From: an uncultured Oscillochloris sp.
Lineage (GTDB): Bacteria > Chloroflexota > Chloroflexia > Chloroflexales > Chloroflexaceae
Assembly: GCA_903887465.1 (NCBI GenBank)
Contig: CAISPW010000042.1
Span: 1-34,107 of the forward strand
Direction of reading: 5' to 3'
Length of the DNA: 34,107 bases
Part shown: one piece after another, positions 7,955-17,321 of the stretch
Layout: every line of letters starts with the position of its first letter
Numbering within the stretch: the first letter of the stretch is position 1
Position numbers and translations under genes: made by a program
Notes under the pieces: model-generated
Seen by the model: only the letters and a program-made list of their open reading frames with translations
What the model was told of the DNA's origin: nothing
Database searches by the model: none

Positions 7955-8511
7955 AGGTGTGTGCAGAATGTTGTAAACGATGCGTTGCGCTGGCGAGCTA
8001 GTTCTACATCAACGCTCTCAGCCAGGCACTGCTGTATCCGCGCTGTATAGTCGCCACTGAGCTGTATTTTTAGCCACTTCTTCGGATCCGGCGGCGTATG
8101 CTCTGTGTTGGCTGGGATGGAAGGAAGTCTGCGCAACGTACAGTGGGTACTTCCTGGCGTGAGGCCCGCTATCAGCCAGGACTCGGTCTCGATTCTTGCC
8201 CAGCACGCTACAACCCTGACGCCCAACTCACTGGCGATTATTGCGGCTCGCCTCGGCATGTCAAGGTACTCTTGTGCCAAGCTCTGATACGGCTCAAACG
8301 TTGTGTCGCCATCCATAAGTACGATAAAGCGCTGCTCCCCAAGGGCATGGAGACGCCGAATCGTATCCTCAAAGCCGCGTACTCGCCGGATGATGTTTGC
8401 TTTCCCGCTGGCGCTGACGCATTTGATCCTGACCGGCTCGGCCAGGCTTCGTCTTGCGAGGATGGGGATGACGGCTTGTTCGCCGGGGCCTTCGACAATG
8501 ACCGTGATCAT
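7951..8511 (-). CDS. DUF4276-like TOPRIM-fold protein
   Basis: This 186-residue protein starts MITVIVEGPGEQ, the VEGxxE opening of OLD/DUF4276 TOPRIM domains with the metal-binding Glu at residue 7. It then has FIVLMDGDTTFEPY with the acidic D67-G-D69 pair, and ARIETESWLIAGL (about 105-116), matching the usual IEAWLLA motif. TOPRIM domains of this sort bind Mg2+ and in OLD or PARIS-type systems cut nucleic acid once released by the ATPase partner. The gene overlaps its upstream neighbour, the AAA ATPase, by ATGA and its downstream neighbour, the helicase, by GTGA, so all three are translationally coupled. This suggests that it works with the ATPase as an effector unit. Nuclease activity is inferred. 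Confidence 0.78.
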   Translation of the reverse strand: MITVIVEGPGEQAVIPILARRSLAEPVRIKCVSASGKANIIRRVRGFEDTIRRLHALGEQRFIVLMDGDTTFEPYQSLAQEYLDMPRRAAIIASELGVRVVACWARIETESWLIAGLTPGSTHCTLRRLPSIPANTEHTPPDPKKWLKIQLSGDYTARIQQCLAESVDVELARQRNASFTTFCTHL

Positions 8512-9776
8512 TCTTCTTCATCCGGAATTTCAAAGTTGATCGGTATCGGCTCATCACCGAAGCCGCCCTCCCGCTGAAAATCACTCGGTCGCCCTAGGTT
8601 TTTCGCTATTCCTGCCATCGCCGCTTTCGGCGCTGGCACAATGGCTTTTGTGCCCTTCCTCTGCGTGACAAAGCAGGCGATGCCGCCATCGACCTCGTGC
8701 TGCGCGTCGAGGCTCAGGGCTTCGTCGAGGACAATCGGAGAGTGTGTCGTCAAGAAGATCTGCGACGGGTTTCGCCGACGTGTTGCCGTGTCTCGCACGC
8801 GCTGGAGGAATCGCTGAATGGCGTAGAGGTGGAGCGCATTCTCTGGCTCTTCGATCACAATGATGGGAGGGGGCACAGCTTGAAAGAGCACCGCAAAGAG
8901 CCCTAGTAGCCGGATCGTTCCGTCGGACATTTCGGGTAGTTGAAAGTCTACGCGGGTATCACGCTCGGTGAATCGTAGTGTCTTGAGGTTAAGGAGTCGA
9001 TCTGGCTTGATTTCGCCAATATAGGGAACAACCTCTTGAAGCGCAGTGAGTAACTGCTCGGCCTTATCGGCTTTTCGTAGTAAGCGTGCCACATAAGCCA
9101 CGATATTTTCGCCATTACGACGCAGTTCCTGATCGTCATTTATGTTGGAGCGCCGCACGGCTCCTGGCTCAATATTGTAGACCCGCCACGAAGCGATATA
9201 GTTGCTAATCAGACGTGCGCCGCGCATGTAACGCGAAAAGAGCAGCAGTTCATTTTCGCCACTTTCATCCAGGATGAGAGCCTCAACGCTTTGTGGGTCG
9301 ATGGTATTTTGGGGGTCATTCCAGCGCTTAATTGTTGTGCCATCGCGCTCAAAGCCAATGGCCACTTCTTCTAGAGCTGTACTTGAGCGAAGAGAGCCTT
9401 TATCGTCTCGATGTATTACTCTCTCGTAGACGATTGCATCTAGCACTTCGTGCTTAATTTGAACTGTTGCAGCACGGCTTAGCTCAAAGCCGTAATTAAC
9501 TCGCTTAATACCTCTATCTCTATCTTCTCCTAATTCAAGGCGAAAACGCATGGTGTAGGCACCGCGTGGTGTTCGAGTTCGTACTTGCTCAAGCCCACCA
9601 TATTCGCCAAACGCCTCAGATAGTCCCCGCCGGGCGATCAACGAGAAGAAGTCGATCAGGTCGGCGAAGTTCGTCTTGCCTGTCCCATTCGCGCCGATGA
9701 GGACATTGATCTTGCTCGGCTGAATATCAAACTCTCGGAGCCCTTTAAACCCTCTGCCTGTAAGGTGCGTAATCAT
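8508..9776 (-). CDS. RecF/OLD-like AAA ATPase (AAA_15/AAA_21 type)
   Basis: This 422-residue ATPase has the ABC/SMC-type head arrangement. Walker A GANGTGKT (28-35) follows FKGLREFDIQPSKINVLIG; the signature-like LPEMSDGTIRLLGLFAVL precedes Walker B IIVIEEPEN (305-313) and the H-loop IFLTTHSPIVLDE (about 340-352). The central insert (about 100-260) is lower in GC at the DNA level. ATPases of this build act as sensors in OLD, PARIS, Septu and retron systems. Here the 3' end overlaps the DUF4276 TOPRIM gene by 4 bases, so the two resemble a split OLD or a PARIS-like pair. The gene starts 16 bases after the methyltransferase stop codon, so it is part of the defence operon rather than a separate insertion with its own promoter. 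Confidence 0.88.
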   Translation of the reverse strand: MITHLTGRGFKGLREFDIQPSKINVLIGANGTGKTNFADLIDFFSLIARRGLSEAFGEYGGLEQVRTRTPRGAYTMRFRLELGEDRDRGIKRVNYGFELSRAATVQIKHEVLDAIVYERVIHRDDKGSLRSSTALEEVAIGFERDGTTIKRWNDPQNTIDPQSVEALILDESGENELLLFSRYMRGARLISNYIASWRVYNIEPGAVRRSNINDDQELRRNGENIVAYVARLLRKADKAEQLLTALQEVVPYIGEIKPDRLLNLKTLRFTERDTRVDFQLPEMSDGTIRLLGLFAVLFQAVPPPIIVIEEPENALHLYAIQRFLQRVRDTATRRRNPSQIFLTTHSPIVLDEALSLDAQHEVDGGIACFVTQRKGTKAIVPAPKAAMAGIAKNLGRPSDFQREGGFGDEPIPINFEIPDEEE

Positions 9777-9792
9777 GGGTATCCCTCATTGC

Positions 9793-12723
9793 TCAGATAT
9801 GATCATTCCGCACCGCACCCGCCAGTACCCCTGCGGCCGCGCCATCGGCGCGCCAGTGAGGCATCGTGCTGACGTTGCCCAGGACGGCCAGGTACTCCAG
9901 GATGTGAACCAGCTTCTCGCGGTTGGCCCAGTAGTCGGGCACCTCGGTCTTGAGCCAGCTTAGCCCATCCCGCGCATCCTCGCGTTCGATCGTGAGGTAG
10001 ACACCGTAGAGGGCCTGGCGCACCAGCGATGCGCCAAACTCGCCACGCTGCCGCCGCTTAAGCTCCGATGCGCTCAGCAGGCGTGTCTCATTGGCCTTGG
10101 AGCTGGCCAAAAGATCGGTGTACTCGGCGGCACCGAAGCCGCGGGCCAGCTCCTGGTAGACGCCGCTGCGGTGCTCGCCGTGGCTCTCTACCTCTAGGCC
10201 CTTGAGGTAGAAGCGCTCCATCGGCGCGAGGCTCTTCCACAGCTCGCGGTCGAGACCGGTGGGCACCAGGTGGTCGCAGGCTATCTTCACGGCGTTGCGG
10301 ATGAGCCGCTCGACCGGGCTCACCTCGCCGCGCTTGCGCTCGCGGGCGATCTCGCGGGCTGGGTCAAGCTCCTCGATTGGTCGTTCGGTCAGTACGCGCA
10401 GCGCTGCGGCGTAGGCGGCTAGCTGGTAGTCGGCGTCGGCGAAGTTCGGCTCGCTGGCGTCCTCGATGCGCAGCATCTCGTCGAGCTGCCGTCGTACCTC
10501 TAGCTCCACTCGGTGCGTGATCTCGTCCAGGAAGACCGGCTCGGCCTTGGTACGTTTGCGCAGCACGAGAAGCACCGTGCCTTGGACATAGTTGCCCTGC
10601 TTCAGCGATGACTCCGTCTCCGTTGCGATACACCAGGCCGCAGAGACACGCAATCCTGCTGCCCAGAGGATCATCGTCAAGTCAGCCCAGACCTCGGAGT
10701 CTTGATGAGTGAACATGACGACTTGAAAGCCATCATTCGGCATATGCTCCGCCAAGTTGCGGTAGCACTCAACCATTGATTGGCGGAAGCGCTCGTCGTT
10801 ACCTCGAACAGCCAATGATCGTCGTGAGTCGGTATACCACTCAGGAAAGAGTTTGGGTATCTGTTTCTCGTACCAGGCCAGGAAATACTCTGAGAGTTCA
10901 TGGTAGCTGATCGCATCGGCATAAGGTGGATCAGTCATCCAGATATCACAGGACTCTGTCACATCGCGTGCATCGGTGACATCCACGAAACCTTCGCCAG
11001 CAATAGGTGCTGTCCGTAGGTTCATCAGGAAGGAGTCGTCAATAGCGATAAGGCTCCTTACCGCAAAGTTATAGAGTGTATTGAGTGCCTGATTGCTGAA
11101 GGTTTGCTCAGACTTATCGCCGACGCTTCTCGTGTGCCAACGGCAGAGCTTTGAGTTGTAATCCTCTGATCTGGAGAGGCCAAGCAAAGATGCTACATGG
11201 CTTTGCGTTGTCAGTTGGGGGCTTAATGTGTCGAGTGCTTGAAAGAAGAGTCCGAGCTGGAGCAGTTGCCTTGGCGCGAATAGGTGATGCCAATGCGTCC
11301 AACCACGCTCCCGTAGTAGACGAGAAGTTTCAGATCCTGGCTCAATCTGTCGATTTGGGATATAGCCTTTTGCTTGCCAATCGGCAAAATGGCTTTTCAG
11401 AAGATGTAGTGCTTGCTTATCACGCTCAAGATCAGCCTCAGTTGGTGCCCTATAGTGTCGGCGCTCACCGATTTTCTCGCCAGCCTCATCATAGAGTGTT
11501 TCCACCCAGCGGATGCAGTAGAGGCGCTCCTGAAAGACATCATTTATTCGAGGTGCAAGATCACTATTTTCCCAGGAGCGAAGGTTTATTCGTACCACTT
11601 CAAGCGGCACGGGATTTTCGCCCTCGGCATGAACTACACGCGACTCTCGCACTGTGCCAGACGCTTTTGCAGCAGCCATCTCTTCAGAGGATACATTCTG
11701 ATGGATTTCGATGTTGTAGCGTTGGTTCTCAAAATCCGGTTCGAGTTTGGCGATAGTTGATGGCTTCTCACCTACAACCCATGACGGTGCAAGAGGCACA
11801 CGCCAGCCGCTCTCAGGGTCCATTACCTCCACACAGTAGAGGTAGGCATCAGCCCGCCATCCCTGCTCATTGTGTTCGATACCCCATGCTGTGATCTGTT
11901 GGTCTACTGCAATAAATACCTCTTTCTGAGTGCGCTTAACCTCAGCCTCTACCTCCGATCCACCGCCAATAATATTCAGCCCCGCCCAGGTGAGCAGCGC
12001 AGCCACAGGGTTCAGATCCGAGCCATAGGCATCACATCCCAGACGGGCAGCTTCAAAAGGCACAGAGCCGCCACCACAGAAGGCATCGCCAACCCGGGGG
12101 ATGTGGCCAAAGCGCTGCTGACCGAGCTGCGCCACCAGCTGAGGTAGAGTTGCCGCATCCGTGCCAAGGTGAGCATTAATCTCAGCCCAGTCATCAGGCA
12201 TAGGCCCATCAATTTGCTCAGGCCGGTCGCAATACTCCAGCTTCTCGGCGTATGTCATGCGAGCGAAGACGAGCCTCTGTAGCTCAGAGCGCTCCTCGCG
12301 GCTTAACTTTGCTCGCAGACGCGGTGCGTCGGAAGTAGCACTGGGATCAATGAATTGCCTGCGCTGGCTTGGCGGCATGTGCGACAACTCAGCGAGTAAT
12401 CGCACCCCAGGGATAGATTTTGAGCGGCGTCGACTCAAGCCCGCCTCATCCATCGTCAGCAGCATGAGGAAGACCTCACGGTCGCGGATCGGGTCGTCGG
12501 TCGCGGGCAGCAATAAGCCCAGAATAGTCGCGCGCACCAAGATCAGCGGCTTGCGCCCCCACCACTTGCCCAGACCCGTAAGCGTCTGACTCTGCTTCGC
12601 AGATCGCTCCTTGTAGCTCTCCATCGAGAGCCGGGCAACCGGGAACTGCCGCTCAATAAAGGCGGGGGCGCCGGCGAGTGGCGGAGCGGCATCGAAAAGT
12701 GATTGCTGGGTGGGGGTGGACAT
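9793..12723 (-). CDS. DUF1156 domain DNA methyltransferase
   Basis: A 976-residue protein of the COG1743 type. The N-terminal DUF1156 region (about 28-75) carries the hallmark YKERSAKQSQTLTGLGKWWGRKPLILVRA. The SAM-binding motif I is DAFCGGGSVPFEAARLGC (213-230) with an acidic SDLNP loop, and the catalytic motif IV DPPY sits at 598-601, followed by ADAISYHELSEYFLAWY. The order (motif I before DPPY, with a large insert) indicates an amino-methyltransferase, most likely N6-adenine. It probably marks host DNA so that the other products of the operon can distinguish foreign DNA. It follows the DUF3780 gene after 15 bases. The coding sequence around 11.0-11.9 kb is lower in GC than its ends, which may reflect mosaic evolution of the middle, specificity-like region. 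Confidence 0.92.
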   Translation of the reverse strand: MSTPTQQSLFDAAPPLAGAPAFIERQFPVARLSMESYKERSAKQSQTLTGLGKWWGRKPLILVRATILGLLLPATDDPIRDREVFLMLLTMDEAGLSRRRSKSIPGVRLLAELSHMPPSQRRQFIDPSATSDAPRLRAKLSREERSELQRLVFARMTYAEKLEYCDRPEQIDGPMPDDWAEINAHLGTDAATLPQLVAQLGQQRFGHIPRVGDAFCGGGSVPFEAARLGCDAYGSDLNPVAALLTWAGLNIIGGGSEVEAEVKRTQKEVFIAVDQQITAWGIEHNEQGWRADAYLYCVEVMDPESGWRVPLAPSWVVGEKPSTIAKLEPDFENQRYNIEIHQNVSSEEMAAAKASGTVRESRVVHAEGENPVPLEVVRINLRSWENSDLAPRINDVFQERLYCIRWVETLYDEAGEKIGERRHYRAPTEADLERDKQALHLLKSHFADWQAKGYIPNRQIEPGSETSRLLRERGWTHWHHLFAPRQLLQLGLFFQALDTLSPQLTTQSHVASLLGLSRSEDYNSKLCRWHTRSVGDKSEQTFSNQALNTLYNFAVRSLIAIDDSFLMNLRTAPIAGEGFVDVTDARDVTESCDIWMTDPPYADAISYHELSEYFLAWYEKQIPKLFPEWYTDSRRSLAVRGNDERFRQSMVECYRNLAEHMPNDGFQVVMFTHQDSEVWADLTMILWAAGLRVSAAWCIATETESSLKQGNYVQGTVLLVLRKRTKAEPVFLDEITHRVELEVRRQLDEMLRIEDASEPNFADADYQLAAYAAALRVLTERPIEELDPAREIARERKRGEVSPVERLIRNAVKIACDHLVPTGLDRELWKSLAPMERFYLKGLEVESHGEHRSGVYQELARGFGAAEYTDLLASSKANETRLLSASELKRRQRGEFGASLVRQALYGVYLTIEREDARDGLSWLKTEVPDYWANREKLVHILEYLAVLGNVSTMPHWRADGAAAGVLAGAVRNDHI

Positions 12724-12738
12724 AGCGCAAACCTGATA

Positions 12739-13419
12739 CTAATCAACCGAAGGCGCAGGGTCTTCGACTTCTTCGGAAAAACCCGAGTCCATCGCTATAG
12801 GTTCATCAGGAGTATCGATAAACATCGGGCCAGCGCTCGCTAGGCGGAAGTAGGCAGGGACAACCGCCTCGTCAATTGGCCGGCTGGTCACAGGGTTTTC
12901 GGTGATCGCGTAGCGCACCGCTTTGCGCCACCCGCGCCCTCGGTCGGCGAGGCCGTGGCCAGTCGCGGCGGCCGTCTGGGTATAGAGCCACCAGCGCTCC
13001 TCCGGCGATAGCCCGCTCCAGTTTGCCAGGGCGGTGGGGATCAGGGCCGGGTCGGCATCCTCAATCGCCCAGGCCAGCAGCACCAACTCCTTTCCCAACT
13101 CGCGCCGCAGCAGGTTCTGGCCGGCGTGCCACGCGCCTGAGCGTAGCCCCATATGGCGAAGCCGCAGCGCAAAGTGGGCGCGCACCGGGTCGGCGATCAT
13201 ATCCCATTTGAGCCTTGGCAGAACAACCCGGATCTGGCCATCGGCACGTGAGCCATAGGAGACATCGCCCGAGCCATTCTCCTCATCCCACGAGAAGTGC
13301 TCGCTGATATCAATGTTGCCTGCGGCCCCACGCGGAATCTGGGCCACAAAATGATGGGTGCTCTCGCGGGGGTCGAACCCGAACGAGCCAGCTGGGACGG
13401 CAAGCTGTTTCTTGGTCAT
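12739..13419 (-). CDS. DUF3780 protein of DUF499/DUF1156 cassette
   Basis: This 226-residue protein opens GSFGFDPRESTHHFVAQIPRG and contains the block RLKWDMIADPVRAHFALRLRHMGLRSGAWHAGQNLLRRELGKELVLLAWAIEDADP, then SGLSPEERWWLYTQTAAATGHG and GRGWRKAVRYAITENPV. These features match DUF3780, a family almost always encoded between DUF499 and DUF1156 genes. No enzyme motif is visible; an adaptor role for the methyltransferase or ATPase is a guess from the constant gene order. The start MTKKQLAVP is the first ATG. The gap to the DUF499 gene upstream (130 bases) is the largest inside the operon and holds a short inverted repeat, so an internal promoter or processing site is possible. Confidence 0.85.
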   Translation of the reverse strand: MTKKQLAVPAGSFGFDPRESTHHFVAQIPRGAAGNIDISEHFSWDEENGSGDVSYGSRADGQIRVVLPRLKWDMIADPVRAHFALRLRHMGLRSGAWHAGQNLLRRELGKELVLLAWAIEDADPALIPTALANWSGLSPEERWWLYTQTAAATGHGLADRGRGWRKAVRYAITENPVTSRPIDEAVVPAYFRLASAGPMFIDTPDEPIAMDSGFSEEVEDPAPSVD

Positions 13420-13464
13420 AATAGGGCCTCAGCAACCCGAGGTAGACGGGCAGCATGCAGTCGC

Positions 13465-13480
13465 GCAAGAAGGTTCTTGC
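13465..13480. repeat. Short inverted repeat between DUF499 and DUF3780 genes
   Basis: GCAAGAA (13465-13471) and TTCTTGC (13474-13480) form perfect 7-bp arms around GG. CATGCA (13454-13459) and TGCATG (13478-13483) are a second, overlapping pair. The element sits in the only sizeable gap of the operon and could be an operator or an RNA hairpin that tunes expression downstream of DUF499. No T-tract follows on the minus strand. Confidence 0.35.
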
Positions 13481-13549
13481 ATGATACCGCGCCGAGCCAG
13501 GGATGACAAACATCCGCCAGCTTTCGCCTACGAACCCTGATATGGCATC

Positions 13550-16500
13550 CTACTGCCGAATGTCGTCCTGCCGTAGTGTCGCGCGTACCTCCTCTGCCCA
13601 ATCTGCGAGACTCTGGCCAGTTGGGAACCACAGTGCATCGACCTCAAACTGAACCTGGCCGGTCGTCTGTAGGCGGCGCAGAACCTGGAGCGCCTCTTCA
13701 ATCAGCGCCGGCTCAACCTGTTTTCCCTCGAACATCGAGAGCTCTAACCACTCCCGCCCTGCCCCCTCGCCGCCGATTCGAATCAGCGGGCCAAACGCCT
13801 TAGCTTCCAGGCGCTTCATTCGCTCAAGGAACTCATAGGAGTTTCGTGTGTTATCGAACGCCTGACGTAGACGCCAGAGAGCCGGTCGGCGTAGGTCGAG
13901 GCGCACCGTATCCTCACCTGGCTCCCACACGACCTCGAAGCGCTCGACTGCGGACTCCAGGCCATTGTGGTGGGCGTAGGCCAGCACAAATGACGCACCT
14001 TGTGGAATGACAAACGCGCTGCCATCATAGGATGCTCCGGCAACTCGAGGATTGGCACCGTTGGTTGTGTAGCGAATCACAGCGATGGGAGGGGCGGCCT
14101 GTAGCTCGCACATTTTGTCCGCGCCGCGCTGGAAGATGCGATGCTTCAGTGTGATTCGTCCGGTCCAGGTATACGGCGCACCCGCCTCGTGAACGCCTTG
14201 CGGATCGATCGAAAGGAAGGAAAGCTTGAGATCGCGGGTGCGCAATATGGCTCCCTCAAGCCGCGCAGAGGCGGTAGTCGCAGAGCCACCTATCTCCCAA
14301 TAGATAACTTCGCCGTGGACAGGCGTGACACGGAGCACAACCTCGCCGGTTGTATCATCGCGCGACTGCTCCTGAACGAGAACATTGGTCTTTGGCTGTG
14401 GGAACGGCCCCTTATCGACAAAACCGCCGTCCTCACGCCAGATATCGCGCTGGATACAATCAGCCTTGAGATGATCGAGCGCATCAATGCGGTGCCACTG
14501 CCATTTCGGGTTCATACCGGCCCGACGCTTCACCTCACTCCACGTCAGCACCTGGGTCGTGAAAAGGCGCTGCTCACACTTGCGCCGGAACACATCGTCG
14601 GAGACCTCTTCAAGATACTTGGATTTCTCCCGCAGTACTTCGACGACCTGCTGCTCACCGTTATAGCGATTCTCCTCGAAGCGCATGCGCAGATCTGCCT
14701 GCATCAGACCACTCTCGGTGGGATACCAGAGAATGGTGAAGGTCTCACGCACCGCCGAGTGGAACTGCACGCGGATGCGGTCCGCAAGCTCATTCGCCTG
14801 CTTCATCTGAGGGTCGCTCTCAGGCACGCGATCGCGCCGAAGCTCATCGGTAATATGCGCGATCGCCCGCAGGCGCTTCCCAGCGTCAACCAGTTGCTCG
14901 TAGGTGTTACGCGCCCCAGTGATAAACCCAATCCGGTTTTTCCACGCCGTCTGCTCATAGAACTGACGCAACTCAGGCCGCAATCCCCCACCAACAAGTG
15001 GCTCAGTAACAACGAGCGACACCCGATCTTGCTCCAGATCAATCTCGTCGATCGCCGGGAGGGCGAGCACTCTCTGGTAGCACCAGCAATTCACTGGCTT
15101 GAAAATCTGCTCAAGCCGAGCGCGTAGCTCTTTAACCGCCTGCTCTGGCAGATAGGTGCGTACCAGAGATTCGAGCTTGGCGTTCAGGTTCTGAACGTCG
15201 CGGAAGTAGAGCTTGCCGTCATTTGTACTATGCAGATACCATGCGGCTGTGGAGAGCTTTTCGAGGATTTCCCCGCGTAACCGTGAGACATCGCGGCCAG
15301 GCGCGCAGAGGGCGGCTATCAGCTCGGGGATCGCCAGGCCAACAACGGGATTCTGGACATTGGCAAGCGAGGCGACGAGCAAGAGCCGGCAGGCATCTTG
15401 CGCGTCGGTGCCGCCCAAATTCGAGTCCATGATCTCAGCGACAGCGCCACCGCCGGACGCGATATCGTGCGCAATCGCGTTCTCTAGGGTGCTGTTGATC
15501 TGCGTGATCTCAGAGAGCGTATCGCGGTCGTTGAAGTCAAGATCATGGGCCGAGATAAGATAGCGCTTCCCTGCCACGCCCGAACTCCAAAGCCGGGTTA
15601 CGACGATGCGCATGAGCCGAATAAGGCCGCGAGTCTGCTGAAAGCCGGGGTTCTCCCGAAAGCGCGCGTAGAGGTCGCGGATAGCCGGGTGGAACGGATA
15701 CGAAGACTGAATACGACCAGCGAACTGTTCTGGCGACTCGTTCGTGATGCCCATCTGCCGCGCGTCGCGAAAGGCACGGGCGTATGCTTGAGCCACCTCG
15801 GCAATATCTTCCTCATCAGGAAGCGTCTCGAAGAGGCGCGTTCGCAGAATATGATACAGCTCGTCCGAGTTAATCCGCACCGGCTCCAGGGTCATTGCCG
15901 AGCGATTCGTCTCCTTCTCAAAGTCGGACAGTATTGATCCGAGTTGATCACTGCCCGCCTGATAGGAAGCCGCCAAGTCAGAGATGACCAGGCAGACACG
16001 CGCGCAGGGTTCTTTACCGAGTGCTACGAGCAAGTTCGAGAGCGCGGTTGCCGTAACCTGAGCCAGGTCAGAGTTCCCGATAGGGCGTGAGCGCGCATTC
16101 TGAAAGTAAGGAGGCAACTCGTCCAGGAGGATGAGCACCGTCTCGCCGGCAAGCAAATTCACCCAGGCATTCTGACCGGGCGCTTGAAGCGGGGCGTAGC
16201 AATCACGGAAGTGATCACGCTTGCCGAGCTGGTCAGCAATTGCACCCCAGACACCCAGAGGAGCATCGGACTCGCGACCGGAGAATGCGACAACCTTGAC
16301 GGCACCAAGGGTAGGGTCTGCCTCGTAGATGCCGCGCAGCACCTTCTCACGATATTCGGGGTGGCGGGCGAGGAGGCCAAGCGTGAGCAAGTTATGCGTC
16401 TTGCCGCCGCCCATGGCCTGCTTCAGCTTGAAAACGCCCTGGTCGGACACCCCTTCAAGTCGCCGGAAGCTCTGCTCAAGCAGAACCTTCATCCCCCCAG

Positions 16501-16636
16501 TGACATAGTTCTCGCTAAAAAACTCAGCCGGGTCAATCGAACCACTGACCAAGTCGGTAAGATCGAGAGTCGTATCGCGGCGCTGAACATCGAAGACGCT
16601 GCTGCGAGGGATGCAGAGTTGGCTGAGAGCTTGCAT
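13550..16636 (-). CDS. DUF499 ATP-binding protein (COG1483 type)
   Basis: A 1028-residue P-loop NTPase. Walker A is QAMGGGKTHNLL (73-84), with the GGGKTH form typical of DUF499 and BREX-like ATPases. Walker B is ILLDELPPYF (169-178), and the Sensor 1-like VCLVISDL lies further on. The middle carries ISAHDLDFNDRDTLSEITQINSTLENAIAHDIASGGGAVAEIMDSNLGGTDAQDACRLLLVASLA, matching the DUF499 core; a beta-rich C-terminal part contains TNGANPRVAGASYDGSAFVIPQGASFVLAYAHH, a fibronectin-like module found in this family. It is the first gene of the six-gene operon, so transcription should start upstream of 16636. Large ATPases of this kind probably work on DNA with the methyltransferase; the mechanism is not established. 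Confidence 0.92.
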   Translation of the reverse strand: MQALSQLCIPRSSVFDVQRRDTTLDLTDLVSGSIDPAEFFSENYVTGGMKVLLEQSFRRLEGVSDQGVFKLKQAMGGGKTHNLLTLGLLARHPEYREKVLRGIYEADPTLGAVKVVAFSGRESDAPLGVWGAIADQLGKRDHFRDCYAPLQAPGQNAWVNLLAGETVLILLDELPPYFQNARSRPIGNSDLAQVTATALSNLLVALGKEPCARVCLVISDLAASYQAGSDQLGSILSDFEKETNRSAMTLEPVRINSDELYHILRTRLFETLPDEEDIAEVAQAYARAFRDARQMGITNESPEQFAGRIQSSYPFHPAIRDLYARFRENPGFQQTRGLIRLMRIVVTRLWSSGVAGKRYLISAHDLDFNDRDTLSEITQINSTLENAIAHDIASGGGAVAEIMDSNLGGTDAQDACRLLLVASLANVQNPVVGLAIPELIAALCAPGRDVSRLRGEILEKLSTAAWYLHSTNDGKLYFRDVQNLNAKLESLVRTYLPEQAVKELRARLEQIFKPVNCWCYQRVLALPAIDEIDLEQDRVSLVVTEPLVGGGLRPELRQFYEQTAWKNRIGFITGARNTYEQLVDAGKRLRAIAHITDELRRDRVPESDPQMKQANELADRIRVQFHSAVRETFTILWYPTESGLMQADLRMRFEENRYNGEQQVVEVLREKSKYLEEVSDDVFRRKCEQRLFTTQVLTWSEVKRRAGMNPKWQWHRIDALDHLKADCIQRDIWREDGGFVDKGPFPQPKTNVLVQEQSRDDTTGEVVLRVTPVHGEVIYWEIGGSATTASARLEGAILRTRDLKLSFLSIDPQGVHEAGAPYTWTGRITLKHRIFQRGADKMCELQAAPPIAVIRYTTNGANPRVAGASYDGSAFVIPQGASFVLAYAHHNGLESAVERFEVVWEPGEDTVRLDLRRPALWRLRQAFDNTRNSYEFLERMKRLEAKAFGPLIRIGGEGAGREWLELSMFEGKQVEPALIEEALQVLRRLQTTGQVQFEVDALWFPTGQSLADWAEEVRATLRQDDIRQ

Positions 16637-17321
16637 AGATTAGTACTGCTTCAGGATGGATAGCAGGAAAGGGAAAGGTGCCGTATATGTGGTTGTAGGG
16701 GCACATTCTTTCTAGAGTTCACCATATTCTACGGCAGGAGGCTCCAACGGAAGTATAGCATGCGAAAGCAAGCTTTATTGGCATCTCAGAGGAGAGCATC
16801 ACCGTTTGGGGAACTACTACATTTCGAATTGTTGACCCTGTATGGCGCATTAAGATGCACTTTATAGGATTTCCGCTGTGGAGCGGCAGAAAAACCCGAT
16901 CAGGGCTGGAGTGCAACCCTGACGACATCAGGTATTCATTCTTGGCTTTCCAATGCGAGAAAATACTCCCTACCTCGTATCACTCTCCGTTGCCCGAGGC
17001 GGTCTGGTTACTGCCATCCGTCATCCCTCCCGATGCGGTGTGGCGCGCATCCCCCTATCGTAGATCCACCGAGCGACGCCTCCAGTAGCCCCCTTCACCC
17101 GCTACCTGGCAGGCCGTCCGCCTGCGCGCCGGCAGCACCTGTCGGCCCCTCATGCGCCTCCGGCGCTCACTACCCGCGTGCGGCGGCGCGCTGCCCCGCC
17201 TGACGTGATCGCCTGGAAGCCTGACCTCGCTCCTCTCAGCTCTCGTCGCCCGGTTCCGCAGCCCGACGCTTCCGCGCCGGGCTGCGTTGGTGTTCGCGCC
17301 GCGTTTGGAGGAGATCTGCCG
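16637..17321. other. Divergent intergenic region between defence operon and PRTRC-type module
   Basis: No convincing gene lies in these 685 bases. The left 350 bases are much lower in GC than the right 300. The start of the minus-strand DUF499 operon and the plus-strand module face away from each other, so both promoters should be here. I could not pick a -35/-10 pair with confidence; TTGACC at 16832-16837 lacks a good -10. A small hairpin, TCAGGG (16900-16905) with CCCTGA (16917-16922), is the only structure I noted. Short open frames on both strands have no recognisable homology. Confidence 0.5.

Noticed and set aside
14141-15127. 328-residue open frame on the plus strand
   Set aside because: It lies wholly inside the DUF499 gene on the other strand, and no family is recognised; it is an antisense shadow.
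16719-16928. 69-residue minus-strand frame in the divergent region
   Set aside because: No homology, no good ribosome binding site and lower-GC composition unlike coding neighbours.
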